64,000 nucleotides of DNA from UBA1756 sp045627805 (GTDB lineage: Bacteria; Bacteroidota; Bacteroidia; Bacteroidales; WCHB1-69): assembly GCA_045627805.1 (NCBI GenBank), contig JAZQOJ010000201.1, positions 1-64,000 on the forward strand. Reading direction: 5' to 3'. The notes under the pieces were generated by a model. It worked only from the letters and a program-made list of their open reading frames with translations. It was not told the origin of the DNA and did not search any database. The position numbers and the translations under genes are program-made. Position 1 is the first letter of the stretch. The number at the start of each line of letters is the position of its first letter. This document shows positions 24,525-31,876 of the stretch, piece after piece.

Positions 24525-24553
24525 AAAAAACAGCCCAAATCGGGCTGTTTTTT
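24525..24553. terminator. Bidirectional terminator between LytTR gene and mnmG
   Basis: The stem AACAGCCC/GGGCTGTT is extended by A-tract and T-tract on the two sides, with loop AAATC. It lies between convergent genes. Confidence 0.85.
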
Positions 24554-24610
24554 AATTGGCTACTAAAAATCAATGATTTACATTTATAAAAAAGAGCAGA
24601 AACAGCTCAA

Positions 24611-26494
24611 CTATGCATCGCGATGTTGCAAATAAATCAACATTGCCGAAATATCTGACGGGCTGACTCCACTAATACGGGATGCCTGTCCTAAATTCAA
24701 AGGTTGAATGCGTGTGAGCTTCTCTCTGGCTTCTTTTGACAAGAAGACCAAATCGGAATACCCAATATCAGATGGGATGCGCACGCTTTCCAAATTCTCC
24801 ATTCGTTCTGCCAATTCTCTCTCCTTTTCGATGTAAACCGCATATTTCACATCAATTTCCGCGTGGCAAATCAATTCATCGGTTGGATGGAACTGGCTGA
24901 GGCCCGCTTGCAGGGAGGGGACATTCATAATCAGCTCAGAAAGCTGAATTTCCGGGCGGCGCAATAAAATTTCATACTTGACTTTTTGGGTCAAAGTAGC
25001 AGTTCCTATTGATTCCAGATAAGGATTCACCTCCTTGGGAGAAGCCCCAGTTGAGCCCAAATAGTTCACGATTCGGGCTTGTTGTTCATATTTGTTCAAC
25101 ATCGATTGGAACACTTCATCAGAAACGAGGCCCAATTGATGGCCAATAGGCATAAGTCGAAAGTCGGCATTATCTTGTCGAAGCAAAGTACGGTATTCCG
25201 CACGAGAGGTGAACATTCTATAAGGATCCTGGACTCCTTTGGTAATCAAATCGTCGATTAATACGCCAATATAGCCCTGATTTCGCCCCAAAATCAAAGG
25301 ATTTTCGCCTCTGATAGACAAAACTGCGTTGATTCCTGCCATCAGACCTTGGCAAGCAGCTTCCTCATAACCCGTTGTTCCGTTCACCTGTCCGGCTAAA
25401 AAAAGATTAGGAATAACCTTCGACTCCAGTGAAAAATGCAGTTGAGTTGGATCAAAATAGTCGTATTCGATAGCATAACCGGGTTTCAACACCACAGCAT
25501 TTTCCAATCCGGGGATTAAATGAAGCGCATCCACTTGAACGCTCTCGGGGAGCGAGGAGGAAAATCCGTTCAAGTAGCACTCGTGAGTGTTTCGTCCTTC
25601 AGGTTCCAAGAAAAGCTGGTGGCGATCTTTATCTGCAAATCGTTCAATCTTGTCTTCAATAGAGGGGCAATAGCGCGGGCCCACGCCCTGGATTCTACCT
25701 TGAAACATAGGAGAGGCAGCGAAGCCCGTGCGCAGGACATCGTGAACTTGAGTATTAGTATAAGTGATATAGCAACTCAATTGGTTTTCAAGAGCCGATT
25801 TTGTAGAATAAGAGAAAGAACCAGGACATTCATCGCCGGGTTGTTCTTCCATTTTAGCATAATCTATCGTGCGACCATCAATACGGACGGGCGTACCTGT
25901 TTTCAGTTTTTGCGTATGGATACCTGCTTCTTTCAGTTGGTCAGACAACCGAGGAACAGCCATTTCACCCAGTCGGCCGCCAGAAAAATTCACCTCACCA
26001 ATATGGATTCTCCCATTCAGGAAAGTGCCGGCGGTAATAATCACCTTCTTGGCTGCGACAGTCTTACCCGAAACGGTGCGCACACCGATAGCCGCTCCCT
26101 TCTCCACCAACAGATTTTCGACAATATCCTGACGCAAATCCAGACCCGACTGTTCTTCCAAAATATGTTTCCAAAAAAGGGAGAACTGTTGTTTATCGCA
26201 TTGTGCACGAGGGCTCCACATTGCGGGACCTTTAGAGCGGTTAAGCATACGGAACTGAATCATAGTGGCATCGGTCACCACGCCTGTCATTCCTCCCAAG
26301 GCATCAATTTCTCGCACGATTTGTCCTTTCGCGATACCGCCTATGGCAGGATTACACGACATCTGAGCCACAAGATAGAGATTCATTGATATCAGCAACG
26401 TGTGTGCGCCCATTTTGGCAGAAGCCACAGCAGCTTCGCAGCCAGCGTGTCCCGCACCAATCACTACAACATCGTATTCTAAATCCGTTTTCAC
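24611..26494 (-). CDS. mnmG: tRNA uridine 5-carboxymethylaminomethyl modification enzyme MnmG
   Basis: The product is 627 residues, the normal length. It is an FAD-dependent enzyme that with MnmE modifies the wobble uridine of several tRNAs. The FAD-binding motif VIGAGHAGCEAA is near residues 10-21. Family signatures are NPAIGGIAKGQIVREIDALGG, GTFLNGRIHIGE, YAIEYDYFDP and AGQVNGTTGYEEAACQGLMAG, followed by DPYRMFTSRAEYRTLLRQDNAD and a C-terminal helical domain binding tRNA and MnmE. Translation starts at GTG 26494, which lies within the palindrome TTTTCACGTGAAAA, so protein binding there would also affect expression. Confidence 0.97.
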   Translation of the reverse strand: MKTDLEYDVVVIGAGHAGCEAAVASAKMGAHTLLISMNLYLVAQMSCNPAIGGIAKGQIVREIDALGGMTGVVTDATMIQFRMLNRSKGPAMWSPRAQCDKQQFSLFWKHILEEQSGLDLRQDIVENLLVEKGAAIGVRTVSGKTVAAKKVIITAGTFLNGRIHIGEVNFSGGRLGEMAVPRLSDQLKEAGIHTQKLKTGTPVRIDGRTIDYAKMEEQPGDECPGSFSYSTKSALENQLSCYITYTNTQVHDVLRTGFAASPMFQGRIQGVGPRYCPSIEDKIERFADKDRHQLFLEPEGRNTHECYLNGFSSSLPESVQVDALHLIPGLENAVVLKPGYAIEYDYFDPTQLHFSLESKVIPNLFLAGQVNGTTGYEEAACQGLMAGINAVLSIRGENPLILGRNQGYIGVLIDDLITKGVQDPYRMFTSRAEYRTLLRQDNADFRLMPIGHQLGLVSDEVFQSMLNKYEQQARIVNYLGSTGASPKEVNPYLESIGTATLTQKVKYEILLRRPEIQLSELIMNVPSLQAGLSQFHPTDELICHAEIDVKYAVYIEKERELAERMENLESVRIPSDIGYSDLVFLSKEAREKLTRIQPLNLGQASRISGVSPSDISAMLIYLQHRDA

Positions 26495-26501
26495 GTGAAA
26501 A
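26488..26501. promoter_or_regulatory. Second TTTTCACGTGAAAA palindrome, over the mnmG start
   Basis: Identical 14-bp palindrome to 23551-23564. The mnmG GTG start codon is inside it. It resembles parS but lacks the outermost G and C of the canonical site. Confidence 0.5.
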
Positions 26502-26526
26502 TATTTTATAAATAATTGAAAATCTT

Positions 26527-26955
26527 TTATTTATGCGTGAAAAGCTCTGTGAAAATATTCATTGCCCAGGCCTCTTTTTCCCGCATCACTTTCGCTTCCT
26601 CGTCGCTCTTATCTTTATAACCACACAAGTGCAAAACACCGTGCGCCAACACCCTCAACAACTCCTGCGCAAATTCAACTTTGAAAATCCCCGCATTCTC
26701 TCGCACCCGCTCCACACTAATGTAAATGTCACCGTGCAAAACACCATCCTCCACATAATCAAACGTGATAATGTCGGTGAGCGTGTCGTGCGACAAATAC
26801 TTCAAATTCAATTCCAACAAATAGTCGTCATCGCAAAAAATGTAGTTCAAGTCCCCTACCCTGAAACCTTCCGCCTCCGCAATGGACTTCACCCATTGCT
26901 TGTACTTCAACTTTTCCTTCAACTGGAATGCAGTCTCGCTATGAAACAGTATCAT
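26527..26955 (-). CDS. ybeY: Endoribonuclease YbeY
   Basis: From ATG 26955 the product is 142 residues. A longer frame to 27021 runs through the promoter and into the tRNA-Arg promoter, so I reject it. The zinc motif reads HGVLHLCGYKDKSDEEAKVM. The third ligand, normally His in GYDH, is replaced by the KD/D region, as in other Bacteroidota members. Other family features are CDDDYLLELNLKYLSHDTLTDIITFDY and HGDIYISVERVRENA. YbeY is a single-strand RNase in 16S rRNA maturation and ribosome quality control. It is 32 bases upstream of mnmG on the same strand. Confidence 0.93.
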   Translation of the reverse strand: MILFHSETAFQLKEKLKYKQWVKSIAEAEGFRVGDLNYIFCDDDYLLELNLKYLSHDTLTDIITFDYVEDGVLHGDIYISVERVRENAGIFKVEFAQELLRVLAHGVLHLCGYKDKSDEEAKVMREKEAWAMNIFTELFTHK

Positions 26956-26981
26956 ATCAAATTTCTTTAAATTTTTTATGG

Positions 26982-26989
26982 CAAAAATA
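26982..26989 (-). promoter_or_regulatory. TAnnTTTG promoter of ybeY
   Basis: TATTTTTG on the minus strand, 26 bases before ATG 26955. It supports the shorter start. Confidence 0.7.
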
Positions 26990-27010
26990 AGTAAAATTTC
27001 AAAAAGTTCG

Positions 27011-27018
27011 TATCTTTG
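27011..27018 (+). promoter_or_regulatory. TAnnTTTG promoter of tRNA-Arg
   Basis: TATCTTTG, 11 bases before the mature tRNA. It diverges from the ybeY promoter. Confidence 0.75.
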
Positions 27019-27029
27019 CAACCCGATTT

Positions 27030-27101
27030 GGCCTTGTAGTTCAATGGATAGAACGAAAGTTTCCTAAACTTTAGATTCGGGTTCGATTCCCGGCGGGGCT
27101 A
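27030..27101 (+). tRNA. tRNA-Arg (anticodon CCT)
   Basis: Acceptor GGCCTTG/CGGGGCT with G-T pairs, discriminator A, anticodon stem AAAGT/ACTTT with loop TTCCTAA giving CCT (reads AGG), and T-loop TTCGATT. Its 3' half lies antisense to the end of aroK. Confidence 0.93.
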
Positions 27102-27630
27102 CTCCCCTATTTTCCCTCTCACGCATTTTCCCCTCCACCACAGACTGCAGCGCCTCCGCCGTCAGCCCCTCTCCTTTCACAATCAGTTCAGCACGCTCGT
27201 AAAAGGCCGAACGCGCCGCCAACGTCTTCTCTATATAATCCATCAACTCCACACTGGTACGCCCCGCCAACAACGGCCGCGGTTTCTTCGAAGCCACCAA
27301 CCGACTGTGAAGCGATTTCACCGACAACTGAATGTAAACCGAAAGCGATTTTCGCAAAATCAAATCCATAGAATCAAAAAAACAGGGTGCACCACCTCCC
27401 GTCGAAATCACTCGGTTCTCCCCTTCCAATGCCTCCTCCAGCACCGAACGCTCGCATACCCGGAAGGCCGTTTCCCCATATTTTGAAAAAAATTCCGAAA
27501 TTCTAATGTGATACCGACCCTCAAAACTCAAATCCAAATCGCAGAATTCATACCCAAGTCGCCGCGCAAGCTTCTTGCCATACGTGCTCTTTCCAGAACC
27601 AGAAAACCCGATTAAAACTATGATGGCCAT
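27064..27630 (-). CDS. aroK: Shikimate kinase
   Basis: From ATG 27630 the product is 188 residues. The P-loop is IGFSGSGKSTYGKKLA (about 6-21). CDLDLSFE carries the shikimate-binding Asp, and ISTGGGAPCF is the family glycine motif. The lid region has RPLLAGR. It phosphorylates shikimate in aromatic amino acid synthesis. The last about 13 residues (VAPPGIEPESKV) are encoded antisense to tRNA-Arg, and the TAG stop lies inside the tRNA, so the two transcripts overlap by 38 bases. The usual family length is about 170, so the tail looks like run-on sequence past an ancestral end. Confidence 0.93.
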   Translation of the reverse strand: MAIIVLIGFSGSGKSTYGKKLARRLGYEFCDLDLSFEGRYHIRISEFFSKYGETAFRVCERSVLEEALEGENRVISTGGGAPCFFDSMDLILRKSLSVYIQLSVKSLHSRLVASKKPRPLLAGRTSVELMDYIEKTLAARSAFYERAELIVKGEGLTAEALQSVVEGKMRERENRGVAPPGIEPESKV

Positions 27631-27674
27631 TGTCAAAAAAAAACCTATTGCAATGAATTACAATAGGTTGCGTG

Positions 27675-27745
27675 AGGTCTGGAGCGGATTCGAACCGCTG
27701 TAGACGGTTTTGCAGACCGGTGGATAGCCACTTTCCTACCAGACC
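27675..27745 (-). tRNA. tRNA-Cys (anticodon GCA)
   Basis: Minus-strand cloverleaf: acceptor GGTCTGG/CCAGACC with the U73 discriminator typical of tRNA-Cys, loop CTGCAAA giving GCA, and T-arm with loop TTCGAAT. A minus-strand TATTTTTG promoter lies at 27759-27766. Confidence 0.95.
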
Positions 27746-27758
27746 AAAAAGTCGGTTG

Positions 27759-27766
27759 CAAAAATA
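27759..27766 (-). promoter_or_regulatory. TAnnTTTG promoter of tRNA-Cys
   Basis: TATTTTTG on the minus strand, 13 bases before the tRNA. Confidence 0.75.
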
Positions 27767-27836
27767 CAACTTTTTTTAATTCTACAACTCTTTACAAAAA
27801 TTTTTTTTCATTTATTCATTCTATTCAAAAAAAGTG

Positions 27837-27844
27837 TAATTTTG
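27837..27844 (+). promoter_or_regulatory. TAnnTTTG promoter of the Cys-rich lipoprotein gene
   Basis: TAATTTTG, 46 bases before ATG 27891. Confidence 0.7.
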
Positions 27845-27890
27845 CAGCCGCAAATTTCAAGAAAAAATTTTATAAATCAATTTGAAAAAA

Positions 27891-28388
27891 ATGAAAAAAT
27901 TAATGCTCTTAATCGCTGCTTGCTGCTTCGTTTTCACAGCTTGCAACAACAAACCCGCTGAAACCGAAGAACCCGTAGCTGACACTACTGCCACTGAAGT
28001 AGTAGCTGAACAACCTGCAGAACCTTGCTGCCCGATGATGCAAGAATGGGCTGACTTCGACAACAAAACCGTTGAAGAACAAGGCGCTCTCATTGAAAAA
28101 CGTGCCGAATGCATTACCAAGAAATTGGCTGAAGTGAATATCGACGAAATCGAATGCCCCAAAGCAAAAGCTGAACTCCCCGCCTTCATTGAAAAATGGA
28201 ACAAGGAATTCGCTACCGCTGACGCTGCTGCTAAGAAAGCCCTCATCGACGAATTCGACACTTTCAAATGCCTCAAACATCACGAAGGCAACTGCTGCAA
28301 AGAAGAAGGTAAGTGCGGCGACAACTGCGCTAAAGAAAACTGCGGCAACTGCCAGCACAAAGAAGGCAACTGCACTTGCAAGAAATAA
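27891..28388 (+). CDS. Lipoprotein with cysteine-rich C-terminal tail
   Basis: From ATG 27891 the product is 165 residues. It has a lipoprotein signal MKKLMLLIAACCFVFTAC with Cys at residue 18, then an acidic Pro/Thr/Glu/Val spacer. A helical middle follows (EEQGALIEKRAECITKKLAEVNIDEIECPKAKAEL, broken here at recognisable helices), then a tail of about 33 residues with nine Cys, plus His, in CC, CxxxC, CxxxxCxxC and CxC spacings and many Lys/Glu. The layout suggests metal or redox binding at the membrane surface. No family was recognised. Codon use is highly biased, as in strongly expressed genes. A terminator follows at 28412. Confidence 0.75.
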   Translation: MKKLMLLIAACCFVFTACNNKPAETEEPVADTTATEVVAEQPAEPCCPMMQEWADFDNKTVEEQGALIEKRAECITKKLAEVNIDEIECPKAKAELPAFIEKWNKEFATADAAAKKALIDEFDTFKCLKHHEGNCCKEEGKCGDNCAKENCGNCQHKEGNCTCKK

Positions 28389-28411
28389 GGTTCTTTAACT
28401 TATTATAATCA

Positions 28412-28430
28412 GGTTGCTCCGGCAACCTTT
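28412..28430 (+). terminator. Terminator of the Cys-rich lipoprotein gene
   Basis: GGTTGC/GCAACC stem with TCCG loop, followed by a short T-run directly before tRNA-Thr. Confidence 0.7.
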
Positions 28431-28432
28431 TA

Positions 28433-28505
<73 letters not shown>

Positions 28506-28527
28506 CTTTTTTTTTTTATATACCCTT

Positions 28528-29298
28528 ATGGAAGATCCTCGACTTCAAGCTTTTCAACGACTGCTCGACATTATGGATGAGCTGCGCGAAAAATGCCCGT
28601 GGGACAGCAAACAAACTTTTGAATCGTTGCGCTGCCTCACCATTGAAGAAACCTACGAACTCACCGACGCAATCATTGAAAACAAACCTACGGAAATGCG
28701 CGGAGAACTCGGCGACCTAATGCTACATCTCGTCTTCTATTCCAAAATCGCAGAGGAACAAAACCTTTTCAACATCACCGATGTTCTCAACGGAATCTGC
28801 GAGAAACTCATTCGCCGACATCCTCACATTTTCAGCACCACGCACGTTGATAATGAAGAAGACGTGAAAGTGAACTGGGAGAAAATCAAACTCAAGGAAG
28901 GCAATAAATCGGTGCTCGGCGGCGTTCCCAATTCATTGCCAGCCATCGTGAAAGCTTACAGAATTCAGGATAAAGCACACGGCGTCGGCTTCGACTGGAA
29001 CGATTCCGAACAGGTTTGGGATAAGGTGCGCGAGGAAATGGAAGAGTTCAAGACAGAACTTGACAACAACTCCCACAAAAAAGAAGATGAATTCGGAGAC
29101 CTGCTTTTCGCACTCGTCAACTTTGCCCGCCACAACCACATTCACCCGGAAGACGCACTGGAAAAAACCAACAAGAAATTCATCAAAAGATTCAAATTCA
29201 TAGAAGAAACTGCCCGCCAAAACGGAACTTCCATCGCTGATCTTACCCTTGACGAAATGGAAAATCTCTGGCAGCAAGCCAAAAAACTGCCACAATAA
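28528..29298 (+). CDS. mazG: Nucleoside triphosphate pyrophosphohydrolase MazG
   Basis: The product is 256 residues with two MazG domains, as in E. coli. The first has CPWDSKQTFESLRCLTIEETYELTDAI and GELGDLMLHLVFYSKIAEE, with the metal-binding Glu/Asp residues intact. The second has EEMEEFKTELDN and EDEFGDLLFALVNFARHNHI. The linker contains NWEKIKLKEGNKSVLGGVP. MazG hydrolyses NTPs and dNTPs to monophosphates and affects ppGpp levels and growth arrest. The gene follows tRNA-Thr and precedes the PorE-like gene by nine bases, so the two are likely one transcript. Confidence 0.95.
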   Translation: MEDPRLQAFQRLLDIMDELREKCPWDSKQTFESLRCLTIEETYELTDAIIENKPTEMRGELGDLMLHLVFYSKIAEEQNLFNITDVLNGICEKLIRRHPHIFSTTHVDNEEDVKVNWEKIKLKEGNKSVLGGVPNSLPAIVKAYRIQDKAHGVGFDWNDSEQVWDKVREEMEEFKTELDNNSHKKEDEFGDLLFALVNFARHNHIHPEDALEKTNKKFIKRFKFIEETARQNGTSIADLTLDEMENLWQQAKKLPQ

Positions 29299-29307
29299 AA
29301 CCTCTTA

Positions 29308-31275
29308 ATGCGCTTTATTATGGAACATTTTTCCCAGCTATATGCAAAAATCGGCAAAATCTTGTCGGTTTTTGTTTTTTTCTCTTTCTGCTTTTCTTTC
29401 GCTTTCGCTCAGAAAGATGTGAATCCGAAAGTGATTGATTTGTGCAAAAAAGCAAAGCACGAACTCAATGCCAAAAATTTTAAAAAGGCAGAAAGTTATC
29501 TCGTCAAAGCCAAAAAAATCGACTCCACATTCGCCGATATCTATGTGATTCAGGGAGATATGTTTAATTTCACCCTCAAGTCGGCCGAAGCTGTGAAATC
29601 CTATAACAAAGCCATCCAACTGGCCATCGACCCGAAGCCGCTCCTTTTCTTCATCACGGCTTCAGAAGAAATGAAAATAGGGGAGTACGAGAGCGCTCTA
29701 ACCCATTATAACATCTACTTAGACAAGACATTACCCGATTGTCCGCTCATCAAGGAAACGATGAAAGGCATCCAAGATTGCGAATTTTCCATCGAAGCAC
29801 TGAAACATCCTGTGAAATACAATCCCGTGAATATGGGCGCCAACATCAACTCCGAATACGATGAATACTTGCCCGCCGTCATCGCCGATGAAACGGAAAT
29901 CATTTACACCGTGATGCGTCCGCGCGACAAAAACACCGTCTGCGCGTTCTGCCTGATGGAGGAAGATTTCTACACAAGCACAAAAGAAAACGGCAAGTGG
30001 ACCCCGCGCAAAGCCCTCGAATATCCTATCAACACGGGCTACAACGAAGGAGCACAGTGCATTTCACCCGACGGGAAATATCTTTTTTACACACTTTGCA
30101 ACACCGATGCCGGATTGGGAAGTTGCGACCTCTTTTGGTCGAAAAGAATCGGCAGCCGCTGGTCCCGACCGCGCAATTTCGGGGCTCCCGTGAACTCAAA
30201 AAGCTGGGAAAGTCAGCCCTCCATCGGCCCTGACGGAAAAACCATCTACTTCATTTCCAACCGGAGTGGGGGAGAAGGCGGAATGGATATCTGGAAAACC
30301 GAAATGATGGAGGAAGGCGTATTTTCCGTTCCCGAAAATCTTGGAAAAGTCATCAATACCGAGTATGATGAAGCCGCCGCATTTATCCACGCCGACGGCA
30401 AAACCCTCTACTTCGCCTCCAACGGGCATCCTGGCTTCGGCGGAATGGACATATATTTCTCCACACTCACCCACAACGGATGGACCAAACCTACCAATCT
30501 CGGACACCCCATCAACACGCCCGCCGACGAAATCAACCTGCTCATCAACGCCGCCGGCACCACTGCTTACTACTCCTCCGACAAGGATGGCGGCTTCGGA
30601 GGACAAGACCTCTACACCTTTGAACTCGATGAATCGCTGCGCCCTACGCCCGTAACCTACATTAAGGGAACCATTTATGACGAAAAAACACGAGAACCTC
30701 TCAAAGCTACCATCGAACTGATTGATTTGAACACCAACGAAGTCATCACTTCCACCGCCTCCGACCCACAAACCGGAACTTTCCTCGCCTGTATTCTCAC
30801 CGGAAGCAACATCCTGATGAACGTCTCCAATCCCTACTATCCTTTCTATTCCGAAAATTTCCAAATCGAGAAAAATTATACCGAACTGAACCCCTACGAA
30901 AAAAACATCGCATTACGGAGACCCGAAATAGGCGAAACATTCGTTTTAAGGAACGTTTTCTTTGATTTTGACAAAAGTATTTTGAAAAACGAGTCCAATG
31001 TTGAACTCGATAAATTAGCCGCTTATTTGCAAGAAAATCAAAGAATGAAAATCGAGTTGGGAGGACACACCGACAATCACGGTAGCGACACTTACAATCA
31101 GAAGCTATCGCTGGAGCGCGCCAAAGCAGTGTACGACTATTTGATTTCCAAAGGAATAAGCGCAAGTAGAATGTCATACAAAGGTTATGGTGCAACTCAG
31201 CCCATCGCCACTAACGAAACCGACGAAGGCCGCGCACTCAACCGCCGTACCGAATTCAAAATCGTTGGCTACTAA
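29308..31275 (+). CDS. PorE-like four-domain T9SS/OmpA-family protein
   Basis: The product is 655 residues with a signal peptide ending FAFAQ (about residue 34; ATG 29320 is an alternative start). The domains in order are tetratricopeptide repeats (about 35-160, CKKAKHELNAKNFKKAESYLVKA), a WD40/PD40 beta-propeller (about 185-440, repeats such as AQCISPDGKYLFYT, QPSIGPDGKTIYFISN, AAFIHADGKTLYFASN), and a carboxypeptidase-regulatory-like domain (about 450-535). The last is an OmpA peptidoglycan-binding domain (about 545-655, FFDFDKSILKNES, GGHTDNHGSDTYNQKLSLERA). This order matches PorE of the type IX system, which links it to peptidoglycan. Unlike PorE, no lipobox is obvious. Other TPR-PD40-OmpA proteins are the alternative. 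Confidence 0.8.
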   Translation: MRFIMEHFSQLYAKIGKILSVFVFFSFCFSFAFAQKDVNPKVIDLCKKAKHELNAKNFKKAESYLVKAKKIDSTFADIYVIQGDMFNFTLKSAEAVKSYNKAIQLAIDPKPLLFFITASEEMKIGEYESALTHYNIYLDKTLPDCPLIKETMKGIQDCEFSIEALKHPVKYNPVNMGANINSEYDEYLPAVIADETEIIYTVMRPRDKNTVCAFCLMEEDFYTSTKENGKWTPRKALEYPINTGYNEGAQCISPDGKYLFYTLCNTDAGLGSCDLFWSKRIGSRWSRPRNFGAPVNSKSWESQPSIGPDGKTIYFISNRSGGEGGMDIWKTEMMEEGVFSVPENLGKVINTEYDEAAAFIHADGKTLYFASNGHPGFGGMDIYFSTLTHNGWTKPTNLGHPINTPADEINLLINAAGTTAYYSSDKDGGFGGQDLYTFELDESLRPTPVTYIKGTIYDEKTREPLKATIELIDLNTNEVITSTASDPQTGTFLACILTGSNILMNVSNPYYPFYSENFQIEKNYTELNPYEKNIALRRPEIGETFVLRNVFFDFDKSILKNESNVELDKLAAYLQENQRMKIELGGHTDNHGSDTYNQKLSLERAKAVYDYLISKGISASRMSYKGYGATQPIATNETDEGRALNRRTEFKIVGY

Positions 31276-31290
31276 GCTGATAGTCAACGA

Positions 31291-31415
31291 TTAAAAGACT
31301 TGTGACTTGAGACAGAGGAAGAAAAGAAGCGTAGCTTCTTAACGACGAATGGATTTGCCATAGTATTTCCAATTCCGACTTGAAAAGTCGTTAGTCAAAA
31401 GTCGCAAGTCTCCAT
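31291..31415. repeat. Interspersed intergenic repeat, copy B (inverted)
   Basis: The reverse complement matches copies at 12915-13008 and 44065-44182: CGACTTTTCAAGT, AATCCATTCGT, TTAAGAAGC-TAC-GCTTCTTTTCTTCC, then TCTCAAGTC runs. The core here is AAGAAGCGTAGCTTCTT, with 7-bp arms. Confidence 0.8.
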
Positions 31416-31420
31416 TACAA

Positions 31421-31500
31421 TAAGAAAAAAAATTTTTCTGATAATTTCCTTGAAATTTCCTGCGCATTTCCTATATCTCTCCAAAGGCGGCATCACACCA
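31421..31500. repeat. Composite interspersed repeat, second copy
   Basis: It matches 241-320 with GATAATTTCCTTGAAATTTC, then TGCGCATTTCCTAT and GGCGGCAT, and is likewise followed by TTAACCG heptads. Confidence 0.85.
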
Positions 31501-31517
31501 TTGTCCTTTCGTCCAAA

Positions 31518-31646
31518 TTAACCGCTTAACCGATTTTAACCGATTTTAACCGTTTAACCGCTTAACCGATTTTAACCGTTTAACCGCTTAACCGATTTTA
31601 ACCGTTTAACCGTTTAACCGCTTAACCGATTTTAACCGTTTAACCG
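31518..31646. repeat. Array of fifteen TTAACCG heptads
   Basis: Fifteen TTAACCG units are separated by one to three bases (C, T or ATT). A higher-order 26-bp period (CTTAACCG, ATTTTAACCG, TTTAACCG) repeats several times. There are no unique spacers, so it is not a CRISPR. Smaller clusters of the same heptad are at 332-356 and 38228-38260. Confidence 0.95.
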
Positions 31647-31669
31647 AGCATCCCGTCCATTCACCCACC

Positions 31670-31876
31670 TCACTGGGATTTCCGCGCATTATTCAAAAAA
31701 TCTCCAGTAATCCATCCCACTAACAGACCCCAAATGATAACCAAAACAAGGTTGTTTTTGTAAAAATATTCGGAATATTGTCCCGACAATTTCCAATATA
31801 AGATGGCCAATATTGTGAATATCAACATACTGCCCAAATGCAGTAATGAAAAATTTTTCAAAAAGAATTCCTTCAT
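31670..31876 (-). CDS. Small membrane protein, two helices
   Basis: The product is 68 residues with two predicted transmembrane helices (about 10-30, LLHLGSMLIFTILAILYW, and 40-60, NNLVLVIIWGLLVGWITGDF). The ATG overlaps the TGA of the upstream gene by four bases (ATGA), strongly suggesting translational coupling. I recognise no family. The end lies close to the TTAACCG array. Confidence 0.65.
   Translation of the reverse strand: MKEFFLKNFSLLHLGSMLIFTILAILYWKLSGQYSEYFYKNNLVLVIIWGLLVGWITGDFLNNARKSQ

Larger units (their letters stand above)
31276..31669. other. Repeat-filled intergenic region
   Basis: No gene is visible between the PorE-like gene and the convergent small membrane protein gene. 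The stretch is almost entirely repeats: copy B of the AAGAAGC family (31291-31415), the composite repeat (31421-31500) and the TTAACCG array (31518-31646). Confidence 0.85.

Noticed and set aside
31518..31646. Regularly spaced repeats as a CRISPR array
   Set aside because: Units are 7 bp with 1-3 bp between them and no unique spacers; no cas genes are nearby.
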